A DNA stretch of 64,000 nt, taken from the NCBI RefSeq assembly GCF_006476045.1, contig NZ_SRZY01000001.1, positions 1 through 64,000 on the forward strand. The letters run 5' to 3'. A program made the translations under genes and the position numbers. Shown in pieces: positions 27,769 to 37,966 of the stretch; the first letter of the stretch is position 1; the number at the start of each line of letters is the position of its first letter. The DNA comes from Sphingobacterium lumbrici (GTDB lineage Bacteria > Bacteroidota > Bacteroidia > Sphingobacteriales > Sphingobacteriaceae). The notes beneath the pieces were generated by a model that did no database searches, was not told where the DNA came from, and was given only the letters and a program-made list of their open reading frames with translations.

Positions 27769-29019
27769 TTAATTTTTATTAAATACTTCTTCTCCACTTT
27801 TCCATACTGATGCAGGGTGTAATGATCCCTGCCGATACGTTATATGTTGATAATTATCTGTTTCATAGATTACAAAATCTGCTGATAATCCTTTTGCTAA
27901 ACGACCTCTATCGGTTAAATTCAGTGCTTTTGCTGCCCTAAATGTTACCGCGGCAAGTACTTCTGCATTTGTCAACTTTTGCATTGTAGCTAAGATACTT
28001 GCCGATGCAATCAACTGCCCCATAGGGGCTGATCCCGGGTTCCAATCTGTCGCAATAGCCAGGCAGGCACCGGCATCCAATAATTTTCGGGCAGGAGCAA
28101 ATGCACAACCAATCCCCAATGAAGCGGCTGGTAACGCTACCGCAACTACATCAGATTTGGCCAACAGTGCTATTTCATAATCTGTGGATGCCTCTAAGTG
28201 ATCTGCCGATACAGCATTAAAGTCAACGGCTATTTGCGAGCCTGATAGGCTGAATTGATCCGCATGTACCGTGATATCAAAGCCCATATTTTGTGCGTTG
28301 ATAAAATAATCTCGCATTTGATCTGCTGTGAATGCACTTTTTTCAATGAATGCGTCAATTCGATTTGTCAAACGCTCTGCTTTCAATAATGGAAACAATC
28401 GCTCGGCTATGTCCGCCAGATAATCTTCAGCTGTACCATTATAGTCTTTGGGAAGCATGTGTGCAGCTAAGCAGGTCGCTATTAAATCTGCTTTGCTTCG
28501 TTGATTGGCTAATGCTATCGCACGCAAGATCTTTAACTCTTCTTCTACCGTAAGACCATACCCACTCTTCACTTCCACCGTTGTCACGCCTTGCTTTATT
28601 AACTCACTGGCTCTCCATACCGTGATATCAACTAATTGCTCTAGATCACAACCCCGTGTATGCATAACGGTATTCCAGATACCACCACCTGATTCCGCAA
28701 TTTCCAAGTAAGAACTTCCTGCATTACGCATCGCAAAATCATTAGCGCGCCCCCCTCCAAATGCAATATGGGTATGACAATCTATATAAGATGGCATACA
28801 TACATATTCATTTTGTAATTCTTGAATCTGCACACTTTCCGGAACGACTAACCTTAGCTCGTCAAAACCAGCAATCTCTTTAATAATGTTTCCGCAGATC
28901 CAAATTCCGGCATATTCCACAATCTCCAATTGACTATCCGACAATGCTCCTTTATCTGGTAGATTGCACATGGTCAACAATTGTTTAAACGGCCCTATTA
29001 ATACCTCTTTTTGTTCCAT
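27769..29019 (-). CDS. hutI: Imidazolonepropionase
   Basis: 416 residues of the amidohydrolase superfamily. It opens the ring of 4-imidazolone-5-propionate to formimidoylglutamate. Metal-binding residues are visible in YIDCHTHIAFGG, DITVHADQFS, SADHLEAS and the late Asp in ATDWNPGSAP. It is third in the catalytic order and lies between hutU and hutH with gaps of six and three bases. Confidence 0.95.
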   Translation of the reverse strand: MEQKEVLIGPFKQLLTMCNLPDKGALSDSQLEIVEYAGIWICGNIIKEIAGFDELRLVVPESVQIQELQNEYVCMPSYIDCHTHIAFGGGRANDFAMRNAGSSYLEIAESGGGIWNTVMHTRGCDLEQLVDITVWRASELIKQGVTTVEVKSGYGLTVEEELKILRAIALANQRSKADLIATCLAAHMLPKDYNGTAEDYLADIAERLFPLLKAERLTNRIDAFIEKSAFTADQMRDYFINAQNMGFDITVHADQFSLSGSQIAVDFNAVSADHLEASTDYEIALLAKSDVVAVALPAASLGIGCAFAPARKLLDAGACLAIATDWNPGSAPMGQLIASASILATMQKLTNAEVLAAVTFRAAKALNLTDRGRLAKGLSADFVIYETDNYQHITYRQGSLHPASVWKSGEEVFNKN

Positions 29020-29022
29020 CTT

Positions 29023-30591
29023 CTAAAACTGTTCAAAGTATTCGACCCCATCGCCAAATACATCTATATTGCAAGTGCCGGCAGTTTCCCGCGCTATATC
29101 CAAGAGTATTCCGGATTTTATCATATACAACGCTGCATCCAAAAGCTCTTGCATAGGCTGATCTTCTTCTATATGGGGTATATGTTTTCGAATGTATTGA
29201 TGAATCGCTTCAATTACTGGAGTAGATTGCAGTGGATAATGGTAATCTTTTGCTTGTGCTGCACATAATAATTCAATGCTCAATATTTTTTCCACATTAT
29301 CGATAACCTGCAGTAACTTGCGACCCGAAATAGATCCCATACTTACATGATCCTCTTGTCCCATCGATGTAGGAATACTATCGGCACTTGAGGGAAAACA
29401 CAAGCCTTTGTTTTCACTTGCTAGTGCTGCCGTAGTATATTGCAAGATCATAAAACCTGAATTAAGTCCTGTTGATTTCATCAACAGACGAGGCACACCA
29501 TTTGTTTGACCTTCAAGTGATAGGTAAACCCGTCGATCTGAAACATTACCTAACTCCGAGACGGCCAATGTCGCATAATCTAGTGGCAATGCTATAGGTT
29601 GTCCGTGAAAATTCCCTCCACTGATTGTTAGTTCCCCATTAACTACAATTGGATTATCCGTCACCGCATTAATTTCAATTTCTATTATTTCCTTGAAATG
29701 CAACCATGCGTTTCTAGAAGCCCCATGTACTTGCGGTATACACCGTAGTGAATATGGATCTTGAACCCGTGTACAATTTTTGTGTGACGCTAATATGGCA
29801 GATCCGCTCAACAGATTATAGATTGTTGATGCTACATATTTGTTGCCTTTATACGGGCGCAATTCGTGCAATTCCGGATAGAATGGTTTTATTGAACCAT
29901 TCAATCCCTCCAACATGAGTGTAGCAATCAAATCTGCATTATTCATTAATCTATTCATATCTGCGACCGCTCTTACCCCATGTGCTGCCATAAACTGTGT
30001 CCCATTGATGAGGGCAAGCCCTTCTTTCGCACCTAAAATTACAGGCTCTAAGCCAAACGACGCTAATGCCGACGATGCCTCGATCACCTCACCTCTACAG
30101 AAAACTTTTCCAAGACCAATCAATGGCAAAAAGAGATGCGACAAAGGTGCTAGATCACCCGAAGCTCCTACAGAACCTTGCTTAGGTACCACAGGAATCA
30201 CATCCTGTTGAATATGCCAAATAATCCGTTCAATTGTACTCAACTGCACACCAGAAAACCCTTTCGCCAAAGCATGTACCTTCAAGATCAACATTAATTT
30301 GGAAAGTTCTTTGTCGATAGGCTCTCCAACTCCTACTGCATGACTCTTCAAAATATTTTCCTGTAACTTTCGCGTATCATGCACATCGATAAGCGTTGTG
30401 CATAACGGCCCGAATCCTGTATTGATCCCATATACAACTTTACCGGCATCAACAATCTCCTGTACGTAAGCAGCACTTTGATTTATTTTCTGTTTCGTTG
30501 TATCTGTCAATACACCTTGAATCTTGCCTTCTGCGATAGCTAGTGCCAAAGAGCTTGTCAAGCTATCTTTTCCGTATTTAAATGTATTCAT
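29023..30591 (-). CDS. hutH: Histidine ammonia-lyase
   Basis: 522 residues. It removes ammonia from L-histidine to give trans-urocanate, using the MIO prosthetic group formed from Ala143-Ser144-Gly145 in GSVGASGDLAPLSH. YGINTGFG (54-61) supplies the mobile active-site Tyr. It is the first gene of the leftward hut operon, starting 12 bases from the inverted repeat at 30607-30633, so it should be directly controlled by whatever binds there. Confidence 0.97.
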   Translation of the reverse strand: MNTFKYGKDSLTSSLALAIAEGKIQGVLTDTTKQKINQSAAYVQEIVDAGKVVYGINTGFGPLCTTLIDVHDTRKLQENILKSHAVGVGEPIDKELSKLMLILKVHALAKGFSGVQLSTIERIIWHIQQDVIPVVPKQGSVGASGDLAPLSHLFLPLIGLGKVFCRGEVIEASSALASFGLEPVILGAKEGLALINGTQFMAAHGVRAVADMNRLMNNADLIATLMLEGLNGSIKPFYPELHELRPYKGNKYVASTIYNLLSGSAILASHKNCTRVQDPYSLRCIPQVHGASRNAWLHFKEIIEIEINAVTDNPIVVNGELTISGGNFHGQPIALPLDYATLAVSELGNVSDRRVYLSLEGQTNGVPRLLMKSTGLNSGFMILQYTTAALASENKGLCFPSSADSIPTSMGQEDHVSMGSISGRKLLQVIDNVEKILSIELLCAAQAKDYHYPLQSTPVIEAIHQYIRKHIPHIEEDQPMQELLDAALYMIKSGILLDIARETAGTCNIDVFGDGVEYFEQF

Positions 30592-30606
30592 CGTTTATAC
30601 TGTTTA

Positions 30607-30633
30607 TATCAAATTTACCTGCTATATTTGATA
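30607..30633. promoter_or_regulatory. Perfect inverted repeat in the hutH-lysR divergent promoter
   Basis: TATCAAAT (30607-30614), 11 bases, ATTTGATA (30626-30633). Such 8-bp arms with an 11-bp centre resemble LysR-type sites. Candidate -7 boxes overlap both arms: TAAATTTG on the minus strand (30610-30617) towards hutH and TATATTTG on the plus strand (30623-30630) towards lysR. No good TTG -33 element was found for either. Confidence 0.75.
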
Positions 30634-30651
30634 ATAAATAATACCAATTTA

Positions 30652-30664
30652 ATCAATAATTGAT
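30652..30664. promoter_or_regulatory. Second palindrome before the LysR-type gene
   Basis: ATCAAT-A-ATTGAT is a perfect 6+1+6 palindrome that shares the core ATCAA/TTGAT with the larger repeat 18 bases upstream. It ends four bases before the ATG at 30669, so it lies in the leader and may be a second binding site for autoregulation. Confidence 0.5.
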
Positions 30665-30668
30665 AACC

Positions 30669-31550
30669 ATGAATTATCAAACAGAATTAAGACACCTGTT
30701 GTATTTTAAGACGCTGGCAGAAGAATTACATTTTCGGAAAGCAGCAGAAAGGTTATTCATTTCACAACCTGGGCTAACACGTCAAATAAAACAGCTGGAA
30801 GAAATCTATCACGTAAAATTATTCGATAGAGGGAAACGCTTTGTTCGACTCACCGAAGCCGGACAGTATATGAAGGCAGAAGTAGATACTATTCTGCAAC
30901 AGATCCGACAGATGGAAGAACAGCTTGTAAAAATAGGGGAAGGTAAGCAAGCTTCATTGAGAATCGGTTTTATTGGTTCGGCAGTACAAGGAGTGTTACC
31001 AGAGATCTTACTAAAAATAAAACGGCTGTTTCCCTTAATGGAGATTACGTTGCAAGAATTATCTAATGAAATACAACTGGATCTATTATCCAAAAATGAG
31101 CTTGAGTTTGGTTTTGTCAGAATAAATAGCAAACCCAAAAATCTACAATTAAAACCCTTGCTGACAGAACACTTTAGCTTAGTACTTCCCAACAACCACC
31201 CTATTCAAAGCGACAATTTCACATCACTTGAAGTATTCAAAAATGAATCGTTCATTCTTTTTTCTAAAGATTATAGCTCGACGTATTACGAGCTGGTAAT
31301 GAGCATATTTGAAGACCATAACTTTACACCAAACGTTGCTTTACGCTCGGTAAATGCATTGAGTATATTTAGCTTAGTGGCTCAGGGATTGGGGGTAGCT
31401 ATTGTTCCCACCTCGCTAAAAAAAGGGTATGATATAGCTGTCAAATTTATTGAACTCGATTCCATTCCGCAACGCACTACACTGTCACTAGCTTGGAATG
31501 AAACGAATAGAAACATAGGAATGCCACCCTTTCTGGATGCATTGAAATAA
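30669..31550 (+). CDS. LysR-type transcriptional regulator, probable hut regulator
   Basis: 293 residues from the ATG at 30669; an in-frame TTG at 30660 lies inside a palindrome and is less likely. The winged helix-turn-helix is at the N-terminus (LHFRKAAERLFISQPGLTRQIKQLEE), followed by the linker helix and a periplasmic-binding-like effector domain (from about 90). It is divergent from hutH across a 77-base region with two palindromes, so it most likely controls the hut operon and itself. The effector would then be histidine or urocanate, which is inference. Confidence 0.9.
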   Translation: MNYQTELRHLLYFKTLAEELHFRKAAERLFISQPGLTRQIKQLEEIYHVKLFDRGKRFVRLTEAGQYMKAEVDTILQQIRQMEEQLVKIGEGKQASLRIGFIGSAVQGVLPEILLKIKRLFPLMEITLQELSNEIQLDLLSKNELEFGFVRINSKPKNLQLKPLLTEHFSLVLPNNHPIQSDNFTSLEVFKNESFILFSKDYSSTYYELVMSIFEDHNFTPNVALRSVNALSIFSLVAQGLGVAIVPTSLKKGYDIAVKFIELDSIPQRTTLSLAWNETNRNIGMPPFLDALK

Positions 31551-31576
31551 TGTTACACATCCTCATTACTGCTACT

Positions 31577-31620
31577 AAAAAGTACATCCCGCAAGGATCT
31601 ACCTGCGGGATGTACTTTTT
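31577..31620. terminator. Bidirectional terminator between lysR and hppA
   Basis: A perfect 17-bp stem (31577-31593 with 31604-31620), starting in AAAAA and ending in TTTTT, around a 10-base loop. It serves both converging genes. Confidence 0.93.
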
Positions 31621-31634
31621 AGTTAGCTTGAACC

Positions 31635-33869
31635 TTATTTCTTATGCGCTACTTTTTCAACCACCACTATTTTATCCGGCGCTTGTTTCTCTTTTTGCTT
31701 CGCCAGTTGTGCCGTGTGATTTCCTAGAATCGGGGCAATAACTAACCCGACTAAACAAGTCAATTTAATTAAAATATTCATTGAGGGACCAGAAGTGTCT
31801 TTAAAAGGGTCTCCAACGGTATCTCCGGTCACTGCTGCCTTATGTGCTTCAGAACCTTTATAAGTCATTTCTCCATTTATTTCTACACCCGCTTCAAAAG
31901 ATTTCTTTGCATTATCCCAAGCACCTCCGGCATTATTCTGAAAAATAGCCCATAGGACACCTGAAACCGCAACACCCGCCATATATGCACCTAAAGCTTC
32001 TGCCCCCATTACAAATCCTACGATTATAGGTGTAATAATTGTCAGAGCCCCTGGTAACATCATCTCACGCAGTGCCGCTTTGGTAGATATATCAACACAC
32101 TTACCGTATTCTGGTTTTCCCGTCCCTTCCATTATTCCAGGGATTTCTCGGAATTGACGGCGAACTTCATTCACCATATCCATTGCCGCCTTACCGACTG
32201 ATTGCATCGCCAGTGCTGAAAAAACAACGGGTATCATTCCGCCTATAAATAACGCCGCCAATACATCTGCTTTAAAAATGTTAATTCCGTCAATACCTGT
32301 AAAAGTCACATAGGCTGCGAATAACGCGAGTGCAGTTAAAGCCGCCGACGCTATAGCAAATCCCTTTCCTACTGCAGCGGTCGTATTACCGACAGAGTCC
32401 AGTATATCGGTACGCTGGCGAACTTCTTTCGGCAGTTCACTCATTTCAGCTATTCCGCCTGCATTATCAGCAATCGGCCCAAAAGCATCTATTGCTAACT
32501 GCATGGCTGTCGTTGCCATCATCGCAGAAGCCGCAATAGCTACACCATAGAAGCCCGCTAAGGAATAGGAGCCCCAAATCGCAAAGGCAAACAACAAAAC
32601 AGATGAAAATGTTGACATCATTCCCGTAGCCAATCCAGCTATAATATTTGTCCCGGCTCCTGTAGAAGAATTTTGAACAATATTCAAAACAGGTTTTTTA
32701 CCCAATCCTGTATAATATTCCGTGAAAGCTGAAATCAATCCGCCCACTGCCAATCCCACAAGAGTAGAGTAAAAAACATTCATCCGTGGAACATCTTTGT
32801 AGCCTTCACCGAAAAACTTCATTTGAATAGTTTCTGGCAACATATACGTTATGAGAAAAAAGCAAGCGATAACGGTTAAAAAAATAGCTACCCAGTTGCC
32901 CATATTTAATGCTTTTTGTACTTGGGCTTCTTTCGCATCATTGTTCGCTATTTTCACAAAAAATGTTCCAATGATGGACGCCAAAATTCCTACTCCTGCT
33001 ATTACAATTGGCAAAAGGATAGGGCCCATACCTTGAAAAGCATCCGTATATACAGTACCTGTTGCCTCACTCATGTCTTTTATAATATAATTACCCAACA
33101 CCATTGAAGCTAATACGGTAGCCACGTAGGATCCGAATAAATCAGCTCCCATTCCGGCCACGTCACCAACGTTGTCTCCAACATTGTCAGCGATGGTAGC
33201 AGGATTACGTGGATCGTCCTCCGGAATACCGGCTTCAACTTTACCTACCAGATCCGCCCCGACATCAGCGGCTTTGGTATATATACCTCCTCCAACACGT
33301 GCAAATAACGCGATAGACTCTGCTCCTAATGAAAACCCGGCAAGCGCCTCTAAAACAACGGTCATTTCACTATAAAAATTTCCGCCTTCGGTAATAAACA
33401 TTTTTAAGAACAGTAAAAAGAAAATACTTAGTCCCAGTACAGCTAACCCGGCTACACCTAATCCCATTACAGTGCCTCCTGAAAAAGAAACCTTCAAAGC
33501 TTGTGGAAGACTAGTTCTCGCAGCCTGAGTCGTGCGCACGTTACTTTTGGTTGCGATCCGCATACCTATATTTCCGGCTAGCGCAGAAAAAAACGCTCCA
33601 AATACAAATGCTACAACAATGATCCAATGCGTAGAATCCACCAAAGTAGAAACAACAAAAAGTGCTATTGAAGCAATAGCTACAAAAATCAAAAGTATAC
33701 GGTATTCCGCTTTTAAAAAGGCCAACGCCCCTTCTTGAATACTTTTGGAAATAGTTTGCATACGATCATCGCCAGCATCTTGCTTGCCGACCCAAGTCGC
33801 TTTCGTCATCATAAAAAGGAGCCCCAAAACAGCCAATACTGCGGGTAAGTAAATAATATAATTTTCCAT
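31635..33869 (-). CDS. hppA: Membrane-bound ion-pumping pyrophosphatase
   Basis: 744 residues with about 16 membrane helices. It couples pyrophosphate hydrolysis to export of H+ and/or Na+ across the inner membrane. The active-site block [28 protein letters not shown] and [11 protein letters not shown] is intact. The segment [10 protein letters not shown] has Ala where the K+-independent class has Lys, so it should be of the K+-dependent class. Whether it moves H+, Na+ or both cannot be read with confidence. The C-terminus ends in a short Lys-rich tail. Confidence 0.95.
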   Translation of the reverse strand: MENYIIYLPAVLAVLGLLFMMTKATWVGKQDAGDDRMQTISKSIQEGALAFLKAEYRILLIFVAIASIALFVVSTLVDSTHWIIVVAFVFGAFFSALAGNIGMRIATKSNVRTTQAARTSLPQALKVSFSGGTVMGLGVAGLAVLGLSIFFLLFLKMFITEGGNFYSEMTVVLEALAGFSLGAESIALFARVGGGIYTKAADVGADLVGKVEAGIPEDDPRNPATIADNVGDNVGDVAGMGADLFGSYVATVLASMVLGNYIIKDMSEATGTVYTDAFQGMGPILLPIVIAGVGILASIIGTFFVKIANNDAKEAQVQKALNMGNWVAIFLTVIACFFLITYMLPETIQMKFFGEGYKDVPRMNVFYSTLVGLAVGGLISAFTEYYTGLGKKPVLNIVQNSSTGAGTNIIAGLATGMMSTFSSVLLFAFAIWGSYSLAGFYGVAIAASAMMATTAMQLAIDAFGPIADNAGGIAEMSELPKEVRQRTDILDSVGNTTAAVGKGFAIASAALTALALFAAYVTFTGIDGINIFKADVLAALFIGGMIPVVFSALAMQSVGKAAMDMVNEVRRQFREIPGIMEGTGKPEYGKCVDISTKAALREMMLPGALTIITPIIVGFVMGAEALGAYMAGVAVSGVLWAIFQNNAGGAWDNAKKSFEAGVEINGEMTYKGSEAHKAAVTGDTVGDPFKDTSGPSMNILIKLTCLVGLVIAPILGNHTAQLAKQKEKQAPDKIVVVEKVAHKK

Positions 33870-33928
33870 ATAATGTTTATTTGGTTATTAGTTAAAGCTA
33901 TTAAAAATTCCGGGAGAAATAAAATGCT

Positions 33929-35863
33929 TTAACAAATTCTTTTTGGGTATTTTTTTACCTGCCCCTTTCTTCCAACCCAATAATACTTCTCCTCGTCAAC
34001 CCTTACTTCACCTTCATCGATAAGTTCTCTAAGGATTTTGATCTTATCATTTTCTCTTCCGACAGAAATACTATCGATCAGTTCGTGTAGAACCAATGCG
34101 TTGTCTAAAAGTAATATCCTAATTTCCTGACGAATTTTGGCAGCTTGTCCTTCCCTGTGTTTTCGTACCAAGCACAAATCGCATTCACCACATGCCTCTG
34201 CGTCCTCTTCGCCAAAATAGTCTAATAAAGCTTTACTTCGACAATCTTTTGTATCCAAATAATGATAAATTGCTTTCAGCTGATCTTCTTTAATTTGCTT
34301 TCGCTCCCGAATAAAATCCATGTCGATATAGAGGTTCTTATAGTCTACCCGACTTTGTAAAAACTGGAGCTGAGGTTTATCCGTACTTTTAATGTACGAG
34401 CTTATCTGCTGTTTTTCCATGCCCGACAGCAATTCTACAATAACATCAAACGGAAGCCTTAGTTTTTTAGCAAACTCAAATTCATTAATAGGTACATACA
34501 AATCAAAGACGCCTCCATATGTTCGTAAAATAATTTTAATCAGCGAATCGTATCTAGCAGATTGCACTTGAAACTTATATAGCTCTTGGTAATCTACTTC
34601 AAATTTAAAACGAGAAGGGATATATACAGCTTCAGAAAGTGCTAACCATCCATCCCTTTCCAAAAATTTCAGTGCACTGATTGTCTGTAGTAAGTCAACT
34701 TCATATTTTTTACAAAAGTCAACAACATCGAAATCAAAAGTTGCGCCACTCCCTGCCCCATACGCAATCTGATAATAATTCCCTAAACAATGATATACCT
34801 TTTGAATGAAAGAGACGGCAGGGAAGCTAGATTCTAACATCGTCCACAGTCGATCCCTATCATCTTGTTGATAGAGCATGACCGGAAACGCTTTTTTATT
34901 ATCCCGACCTGCGCGACCTGCCTCCTGATAATACGCCTCCAACGAATCCGGAATATCCAAATGAATTACAAAACGCACATCGGATTTGTCAATTCCCATC
35001 CCAAACGCATTGGTTGCAACAATTACACGAATCTTATTTGACATCCATGCATTTTGCTTTTGCTCTCTGTCTTTCATGGCTAAACCTGCATGGTAATAAT
35101 CTGCCGGTACACCATGATTGACTAATACACGCGCTACTTCCTGCGTTTCGCGTCTATTTCGCACATACACAACTCCACTTCCCCCCATTTTTTTGATGAT
35201 TCGCAACATGCGTCCCATTTTATCCTCTTCCTCAAATACCATATATCCCAGATTAGTCCGCGCAAAACTTTTGCTCAATACATTGGGTACTTTAAAATGA
35301 AGCTGCTTTTGTATATCTTCTATTACACGGGATGTCGCTGTTGCTGTGAGTGCCAAAACAGGGACACCGGGATGTAATTCGCGTAGTTTATTTAATTGTA
35401 AATAGGACGGTCTGAAATCATAGCCCCATTGCGAAATACAATGAGCTTCATCTATTGCAAACAGATTGACTTTCATATACCTAATTCGCTCCCTTACTAA
35501 TTCGGAATATAGGCGTTCGGGTGCTATATAAAGAAATTTTATCTTACCAAAGACACAATTATCCAACGCAATATCGACCTCGCGATAAGACATTCCTGAA
35601 AAAATGGCAAGAGCTTCGATTCCTCTTGCACGTAAGTGTTCGACTTGATCTTTCATCAAGGCAATTAAAGGACTGATAACGATACAAATCCCCTCCTTTA
35701 TCATCGCGGGAACTTGAAAGCAAACAGACTTTCCTCCACCTGTAGGCATTAGAGCTAACGTATCTCTTCCCTGTAAAACGGAATGAACAATATCTTCCTG
35801 CAGCGGTCTGAACTCGTCAAACCCCCAATATTGCTTTAGTACCGAAAGACTATTCTGCTCCAT
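33929..35863 (-). CDS. recQ: ATP-dependent DNA helicase RecQ
   Basis: 644 residues. Walker A TGGGKS (41-46), DEAHCISQWGYDFRPSY, the motif V/VI region VRFVIHLDIPDSLEAYYQEAGRAGRD, and the RecQ zinc-binding Cys cluster (C-x16-C-x2-C-x2-C, ending ACGECDLC) are present. A winged-helix domain follows; a separate HRDC domain is not clearly seen, so this is the shorter Bacteroidota form. It starts 3 bases after the comEC stop, as last gene of the operon beginning at 40795. Confidence 0.94.
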   Translation of the reverse strand: MEQNSLSVLKQYWGFDEFRPLQEDIVHSVLQGRDTLALMPTGGGKSVCFQVPAMIKEGICIVISPLIALMKDQVEHLRARGIEALAIFSGMSYREVDIALDNCVFGKIKFLYIAPERLYSELVRERIRYMKVNLFAIDEAHCISQWGYDFRPSYLQLNKLRELHPGVPVLALTATATSRVIEDIQKQLHFKVPNVLSKSFARTNLGYMVFEEEDKMGRMLRIIKKMGGSGVVYVRNRRETQEVARVLVNHGVPADYYHAGLAMKDREQKQNAWMSNKIRVIVATNAFGMGIDKSDVRFVIHLDIPDSLEAYYQEAGRAGRDNKKAFPVMLYQQDDRDRLWTMLESSFPAVSFIQKVYHCLGNYYQIAYGAGSGATFDFDVVDFCKKYEVDLLQTISALKFLERDGWLALSEAVYIPSRFKFEVDYQELYKFQVQSARYDSLIKIILRTYGGVFDLYVPINEFEFAKKLRLPFDVIVELLSGMEKQQISSYIKSTDKPQLQFLQSRVDYKNLYIDMDFIRERKQIKEDQLKAIYHYLDTKDCRSKALLDYFGEEDAEACGECDLCLVRKHREGQAAKIRQEIRILLLDNALVLHELIDSISVGRENDKIKILRELIDEGEVRVDEEKYYWVGRKGQVKKYPKRIC

Positions 35864-35866
35864 ACG

Positions 35867-37966
35867 CTAATGCTCCTCCCAAACATAAGCAAAATTATTT
35901 TTTAAGAAATAGTACGGACGGTTATTTTCACCTAGTTGAGATTTTATTTTAGACAGTGTTTTGTCGGAATTACTTCCATCAAAAAGAAAAAACGAAGGGT
36001 GTACCCGCGATGCTATTTCCGATATCAAGTTATAATTATTCTTACGCCATAAGACCACATCAATATCTTCCCAATCACTGTCGTGTAACTTTCCCTCCAG
36101 CACTAAAATTTTTTTATTGGCTATAGACAACATATAAATAGGGTGTTGACCAGAAGGAATGGTATAGAATTGTATATCTTCTTCCTGACTGTATTGCCGG
36201 AGATGAGGCAATACACTATACCTAAGTGTAGGATGATGAAGGGAGTCCAAACTGGAAAACAAAACAACGGTACCCTTATGTATGGAAGCTACTGCTATAG
36301 CGGAGCGCAGATTGTAAATTGTAATTCCCCTGTAGTTCATTTTTTCTATGACCTGAAGAGCAACCAAGATAGACAAGATAAAGAAAGTCAACCCGGCGAC
36401 CTTCAATGCCTGCTTATTTCTATAGTTGAGTGCATAAATCAGAAAAGCCAAATTTAAAAAAGCAAGTAGAATCTGTAGTAGATTCCAGCTTATCCCCTTT
36501 ATAACCGACACAGGCAAGCGATCTAACCATTTTAAGCCCTCTAATGAGAAAGTAATAATATGTTCCAACATCGCTCCCAAATAAATGTTTACCACATCAA
36601 AAGGCATCATAGACAAGCCCAAACCCACATACATAATAATTGTACTTGGCAAAGCAATAAAAAGATTACCCAGCAAAAAATAAGTAGGAAACTGCCCAAA
36701 ATAATACAGCACAGCCGGCACGGTAAATAATTGAGCTGCAAAGGAGACATAGCTATATTCTACTACCCAATTTAGGTATCTGGAGCTGGGCGTATAGAGG
36801 CTTTTTAATATCGGATATAAAATTAAAATACCCACTATCGCCAGGTAAGAAAGTTGAAACCCGATATCAAATAAATACTTAGGCTCAAAGAGCAGAATAA
36901 AAAATGCAGAAGCAGCCAGTGTATTCAAGGCATTTTGTTTTCGTCCTGTCCAGATGGAAAACAGAAAGAACGTAATCATGATTCCTGCCCGCAAAATTGG
37001 AGGCGCCATGCCCGTAAGAATCACATAGGCCCATACACATAACAAAATTATACTGCAGCGTATCGCCCGTCCAAAGGGAAATCGGTCAATCCAACCTAAA
37101 CAAAAAGTCAACAAACCAAACACCAACCCTACATGTAATCCCGAAACACTCAACACATGAATCGTTCCCGTATTGGTAAATGCCTCCAATGTTGTCGCGT
37201 CTAGTTGCGATCGAGATCCAAAAATCAGTGCAATAGCTACATTATAAGCTTCATCATTTTTAATAAACACGCTAAACTTGGAGACTAACTTCTCCCTCAA
37301 TCCTAGTGCAAATGAAATGATGCTATTTCCGGAGTTCTTACCTAAAATCACATAATCGTCTTTCTGTAGTAGTGATTGATGCCAAATATTCCGATTTTGC
37401 AGATACGTTTTATAATCAAACTCTTCCGGATTATACGATGGAGCAATAGTACTGAGGGTACTTGGAATGACAATATGATCTCCATATTTGAACACCTGAT
37501 CCTTTGAAGAATCACGTAATACTGTTACCATTATCTTACCTTCAGCTTCCAAATAGTTTCCTTTTTCTACAACATTTTTAACCGCTAAAGGGAAACGAAT
37601 TGTTTTCTGTTTTATGACGGGTTCATCGGCAATAACACCTTCCAGCTGTGAACTTGCGTACCAACTGAAGTGCGTTTGTTTCAAATTCGGAAGCTCACTT
37701 ACAACCTGCCAGATGCCTATCAAAAACGAAAAACAATAGAACATCAAAACATACATGTTTTTAAAAACTTTTGGCCTTCGAAAGAAAAAGGCAGTAACAA
37801 AACAGATGGCAGTGAGAATCAGGATTGCACACAAAACAGCATATCGTGTAGTATTCCACGAAATTATTTGGCTAACAGCAATTCCAATACCGTAAGGTAT
37901 CACGATCCTCAAAAAGGGCATTTTCTGGATCGAGAAATCTAAAATACCTCGCTTTACCATTGCCAT
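35867..37966 (-). CDS. comEC: ComEC/Rec2-family DNA-uptake channel protein
   Basis: 699 residues. In competent bacteria ComEC forms the inner-membrane channel for single-stranded DNA. An N-terminal DUF4131-type region (about 20-190) comes first, then the competence domain with the recognisable TGTIHVLSVSGLHVGL and ILTGMAPPILRAGIM segments and many membrane helices to about 540. The C-terminal 150 residues occupy the place of the metallo-beta-lactamase domain but have no HxHxDH motif, so nuclease activity is not expected from them. Its start overlaps the HhH-barrel gene by 13 bases. Confidence 0.9.
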   Translation of the reverse strand: MAMVKRGILDFSIQKMPFLRIVIPYGIGIAVSQIISWNTTRYAVLCAILILTAICFVTAFFFRRPKVFKNMYVLMFYCFSFLIGIWQVVSELPNLKQTHFSWYASSQLEGVIADEPVIKQKTIRFPLAVKNVVEKGNYLEAEGKIMVTVLRDSSKDQVFKYGDHIVIPSTLSTIAPSYNPEEFDYKTYLQNRNIWHQSLLQKDDYVILGKNSGNSIISFALGLREKLVSKFSVFIKNDEAYNVAIALIFGSRSQLDATTLEAFTNTGTIHVLSVSGLHVGLVFGLLTFCLGWIDRFPFGRAIRCSIILLCVWAYVILTGMAPPILRAGIMITFFLFSIWTGRKQNALNTLAASAFFILLFEPKYLFDIGFQLSYLAIVGILILYPILKSLYTPSSRYLNWVVEYSYVSFAAQLFTVPAVLYYFGQFPTYFLLGNLFIALPSTIIMYVGLGLSMMPFDVVNIYLGAMLEHIITFSLEGLKWLDRLPVSVIKGISWNLLQILLAFLNLAFLIYALNYRNKQALKVAGLTFFILSILVALQVIEKMNYRGITIYNLRSAIAVASIHKGTVVLFSSLDSLHHPTLRYSVLPHLRQYSQEEDIQFYTIPSGQHPIYMLSIANKKILVLEGKLHDSDWEDIDVVLWRKNNYNLISEIASRVHPSFFLFDGSNSDKTLSKIKSQLGENNRPYYFLKNNFAYVWEEH

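Noticed and set aside
30660..30662. TTG start for the LysR-type gene
   Set aside because: It lies within the second palindrome and the ATG at 30669 gives the usual family N-terminus.
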